A DNA stretch of 64,000 nt, taken from Isoetes taiwanensis. Lineage: Eukaryota > Streptophyta > Lycopodiopsida > Isoetales > Isoetaceae. The position numbers and the translations under genes were made by a program. The stretch is from NCBI GenBank assembly GCA_021234155.1, contig JAJEKV010000002.1:12144725-12208724 (forward strand), written 5' to 3'. The first letter of the stretch is position 1. Every line of letters begins with the position of its first letter. Positions 60,290 through 64,000 of this stretch are shown here, piece by piece. Under the pieces are notes generated by a model. It had not been told where the DNA came from, ran no database searches, and saw only the letters and a program-made list of their open reading frames with translations.

Positions 60290-61497
60290 ATTTTTATCGT
60301 CCACGAAGACCACCCATTTATGTGACCCAATACAAAAGCTGCCAGCGGATTACTACCCGGATTAAAACCCCCGCACCAAGGGTTTTCGAGAAAACCAGGC
60401 GTTAATCAGCCCCGACAAACCGTTCCAATATACAAATGCAAAACACAAAATATATACACTCATGTACCGCACCCATAGTGCCCGGGATGCAAGCGCTCAA
60501 AGTGGGCAAAGGTGGGCGATCCAAGAGATTCTCCTAAATGTACGACCTTGGCACGGACCGGGTGGTTCATCAAGAAATGTAGGGCAAGTCCGGCCGCATT
60601 AAGGAACGATCCCAATCTCGGATCCGGATCAACTCGGCAACTCGAAAGTGTGAGACTCCATCCTCAATGGCACCCGCTTGACGACCGACAGAGCCCGGGT
60701 TCCGGCTGGGCTCCCCATCCACTTGCCCATCTCGACGCGAGATGGTGGGTACCGCGCGTAATGGAGGCAATGAGTCCAAGGCTTTTCGTGGCGCTTGGGA
60801 ACGCAGTAGAGCTAAGGCCCCCGCCAACGTGGGGTTGATGTGCCCCTTGTAATGGGCCGCTTTGACTTGCTCTAGAGTGCGCGTCGGGTCCCGGTGAGCT
60901 TGCCAAGGGAAGCAAGCGCCCGGTATTCCCCGCAGCCGCCACGATCGGGCCTCTCAGATCCACCGGCATCAATCGACCAGGTTCTCCCGACGCTCCATCC
61001 GGGCGACCACTTATCTCTTACCTCCATCGCCCCCTCACGCCATGCCCATTGCCACAACGTAGTTTTCAAAAGGGAGCCGGCATCACCCATATTAACCAAT
61101 TTCCTCGAAAGCAGACGTATGTCTATCAAGGGTCAGTTCACCGGGTTTACAAGAACCCGCCTCGCAGCAGAATCGATAGGGACCGGGTTTCACCCCTAGT
61201 GCCCGTACAAAAATGCCTTCTCGACCGCCCAAGTCATTCCAGTCGCCAAAGAGATCTAATTTACTTCCCAAACCTCCACCCCGCATGCATGAGACTCGAC
61301 CAGTTCTAAACAGACATGTGACTGATGGCCCCAATCATAGCCTCCGCCGGGTGATCTGTTCTCGCATGGCATAAAGCGCCTACCGGGCACCAAGTAGCGT
61401 GACGCCTCCCAATAGAGTTTAGGGAGGGGAAACTCCACCCCTGGGGTACTTTTGTAGGTGGGCGTGAACGAACCACAGGCCGGGGCTCGGGCCATTT
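60290..61497 (-). mobile_element. 5'-truncated LINE (post-RT region and 3' end)
   Basis: A minus-strand LINE fragment matching 543-1680. The terminal TTTTTATCGTCCACGAAGAC, the GGGTTTTCGAGAAAA block, the TTGACTTGCT block and the ATGTGACTGATGGCCCCA block all have counterparts there. Minus-strand frames include CRRGGYD-type DWGHQSHVCLELVESHACGV (about 61380-61320), the family's LYGxxVWG equivalent, then GDWNDLGGREGIFVRALGV and KPGPYRF. Similarity ends near 61497, so the copy is 5'-truncated, as is common for LINEs. GC content is clearly higher than in its flanks. Confidence 0.85.
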
Positions 61498-63574
61498 CGC
61501 CCCTTTGGGAGAAGTTTTCTTTGTCTTATCATTAGGTATTTAAATGGCGGAATTTGGCATAACCTTCCGTTTCTAAGATTTATTGCCGTGCGTAATCAAT
61601 GGCTAAGAGATTCTTGAGAGCCTTGACAGATTGAGAAGTCAACTCACATAAGGTAGAAGAGGAGGGAAATAAATCACGCCTCCCAAGAATTCATGGAGAG
61701 ATGGAAAGTATGAAAGATGCTCCACAACAAGCTCTCAAGCACACATTGAAGAACCCTCGAAAAAGGTCTCGCATCTAAGAGCAACCCTACCCATTCTCGA
61801 AGTTGGTGTCTCCGATTGCTCCATTCTGTTCATCTCACTGTTGCACCTCAACCCGCAGCCGGGTTCGGGTGATGAGCTAATATTGGCTCGCAGATATGGG
61901 ACTCCGTGATTTCGCCATTATGAATACATCGTTGGTTCTGGACCTCCATTCGAAAGTGTCCCACTATGAATCTACACTATGGATTTAAGTCGGTTTCAAG
62001 TGAGCAAGACCACCTATAGTGAAGGTGCTTAAGGCGAGACACAAACTTGGATGGCACTTCTTTGGCTTAATAGATACAAGGCCACCTCACCTACCTACAC
62101 GATTCACTTAAATTTGCATCATTCTAACAAATAAAACCCCTATATTCTAAAAAATTCGAACCATTTAGGGAGTCATATGGACTTAGGGAAAGTCCATATA
62201 TAATAAAATTATGCTTAATACTTACTTGCTCCAAATGATTATTGCTGGACAAGCATACGAAAATACCAAGTATCATATCAATAGAGTACTCTTTAGGCTC
62301 TTGAGCTCATTTAACAACTTTTTGGTTGAACTATGCTAGATCATGAATATCTATCTTTTAAATTCGGTTTTTCCGGTCTAGAAAAAAACCTTTTTGGATT
62401 TTTTTTTAACGGATTTCCTGGTTTTGTTAGGCTTTTCAATGCTCTGAAAAAACCCGACATCCAAAAATCGAGAGAGCCCGAGAATTTTTTTTCCCTGTGA
62501 TTTTGGTTTTGGGTTCTGACATTTTCGATCTCTTCCTATTCTTATCCGATTCCACTTGGCAATTGATTGCAAGATGTCGAATCGAAAAACACGGCATGGA
62601 GGACATTTGAAAAATGAATCATGCCCCATGGGTATGTTAGAAGTAAGAATTGGCTAATGTTTGTTTTCATGATCGAGATGCATCACGCAGTCCGGACCGC
62701 CAACACGCCAACAGAGGATTTTACATTAGTAGAGCTTACCATCTTTTTGTAATTCGTTTGCTTTTCAGTTTTGGTTTGACAATCCGCTAGGACTTACTGG
62801 TTTTACCTAACCGTTGTTTCTTCCCTTATGTATAAGGAGCAAGGTGGCCTACGGATAATAAATTTAATTTGTTTTTACTAGACAAAATCTCTTTTGATTT
62901 TATTGCCTATTCCCCTTCCGATTTCATAATTGACTGGTGCTTCTTGAATTGCCTTCTCAAATATTTTAGAATTATTTATGCACAACCAGTTCATAAGCTA
63001 TCCTCCGTGTATTTTTTTAAAGAGATTAGCTCATTTGGACTCCACAAAAGTCATGACAAGTTTTGAAAGTTTTAGTGTATATTTGATGTAAAAGCCCCCA
63101 GATCTTTGATCTTTGCGTGTTACAATTTACTTTAGATTGGCCTTTATTGTGTTTTTACATTCTGTTTTTTCCTAAGGCATGGAATGTAGCAATCCAGATC
63201 TCCTTGGCCAAAGCTATTTGCATTATACACAGGAGCTTGAGCAAGAAAAATGACGTTCTAATTTGCCAAGTTCTGTGGCCCTAATTTGACAATCCTCTCT
63301 ATTCTATTCTGTTAAGACATTGCCCAATTCAATGGGGTATGTACGCATGAAATTATGACATGCTGGTATGATCTTACGCCAGTGTGAATAACTTATTACA
63401 ATGTTTGTTTCTACTAAAAGAAGCAACACACTAAGTATGAGAAGCCTCAGTTTTTTCCTTTCCCTAGAGTTTTCTTGGTCCTGCTGCATGTGTATATGAT
63501 TGCTTTTTGCCAATTTTGGTCCATTCTCTAATTCTCTTCTTCGTTATACAGGTTTGTTCTATTTCAAAATCTAG
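61498..63574. other. AT-rich right flank, no gene recognised
   Basis: The first bases (CCCCTTTGGGAGAAGTTTTC) resemble the 61-72 bp array on the other side of the LINE. Beyond this the sequence is AT-rich with frames up to 83 codons and no known similarity. Confidence 0.45.
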
Positions 63575-63706
63575 CATGAAACATAGTATGATGGAAGCAA
63601 GCTGTTAAGAGTCAGATATATTACTAACATATAAGTAAATCATGAAGCATAGTATGATGGAAGCAAGCTGTTAAGAGTCAGATATATTACTAGCATATAA
63701 TTATTT
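63575..63706 (+). repeat. 66-bp tandem duplication
   Basis: CATGAAACATAGTATGATGG at 63575 and CATGAAGCATAGTATGATGG at 63641, nearly identical over 66 bases, including GGAAGCAAGCTGTTAAGAGT. Confidence 0.9.
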
Positions 63707-63749
63707 CTCACTGAAGTTGTGTTATTGTGCATGTGTTTTACATAGAGAT

Positions 63750-63895
63750 GCTGGTAACATATCTCTTGCGATTGAGGCCTATGATTGGTGGATGCAAATT
63801 GAGGCCTTATTGGTGCTGGTAACATATCTCTTGCGATTGAGGCCTATGATTGGTGGATGCAAATTGAGGCCTATTATTGGTGCATGCAAATTGAT
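63750..63895 (+). repeat. 64-bp tandem duplication with partial third unit
   Basis: GCTGGTAACATATCTCTTGC at 63750 and 63814, each followed by GATTGAGGCCTATGATTGGT and GGATGCAAATTGAGGCC. A partial third unit (GAGGCCTATTATTGGTGCAT) follows at about 63868. The copies are almost perfect. The 60-codon frame that crosses it repeats EAYDWWMQIEALLVLVTYLL-like words because the repeat unit shifts frame, and is not a gene. Confidence 0.9.
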
Positions 63896-64000
63896 CTAGA
63901 GTCTGAGATATTGGAATGACAAACAAGGTAAGGTTGCAAATGCATCAAAAGTCATCAGCTCCGCATGCTTCCGCACTGTTTTGTGCATTAGATTATATTG

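Noticed and set aside
1-64000. CRISPR array, bacterial operon, integron or phage
   Set aside because: No spacer-repeat structure, no ribosome-binding-site-led gene series and no long frames. The window is eukaryotic in character.

Overview
This window looks like nuclear DNA of a land plant with a large, repeat-rich genome. There are no bacterial operons. Open frames are short (the longest is about 175 codons). AT-rich stretches without genes alternate with GC-richer transposon debris, and microsatellites and tandem repeats are abundant. The sequence does not settle the lineage. A LINE with an L1-type ORF1 and 64 kb without a confidently intact host gene would suit a gymnosperm, fern or lycophyte, but that is inference. 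Many frames break by single-base shifts, so either the copies are old or the assembly has indel errors.

The clearest content is a set of related non-LTR retrotransposons (LINEs). Copy 1 lies on the minus strand at 543-4200. A head-to-tail array of minus-strand pieces (called W, X, Y and Z here) lies at 6978-13720 and preserves an L1-like ORF1, an endonuclease with MGDFN and SDH motifs, a reverse transcriptase with a YVDD motif and a conserved C-terminal region. A plus-strand copy at 24180-26434 carries a YMDD motif. A 5'-truncated plus-strand piece lies at 36430-37273 and a 5'-truncated minus-strand piece at 60290-61497. Most 3' ends run into a simple-sequence tail, and the tail unit differs from copy to copy: CTATT, CT, mixed TATC/CTTT/CT, CATTT plus CCCT, and CCTT.

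A second kind of retroposed sequence, with a poly(A) tail, ends at 20380. Just after it, 20694-21990 holds a run of coding-like plus-strand frames that I cannot identify and that shifts frame several times. This is the best candidate for a non-LINE gene or gene relic. A possible promoter (two CACGTG boxes and a TATA box) lies at 22612-22852.

The right half is dominated by tandem repeats: a degenerate array at 46190-46700, a 60-bp minisatellite at 47143-47380, a GATC-dense patch at 51868-52110, a 120-bp minisatellite at 53628-53892, a duplicated 0.4-kb block at 57162-58330, a satellite with a 160-180 bp period at 59281-60040, a 61-72 bp array at 60044-60270 that the last LINE appears to interrupt, and two tandem duplications at the right edge. 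A 240-bp dispersed repeat occurs at 28861 and 40243. I found no tRNA, rRNA, CRISPR array or clear LTR retrotransposon.
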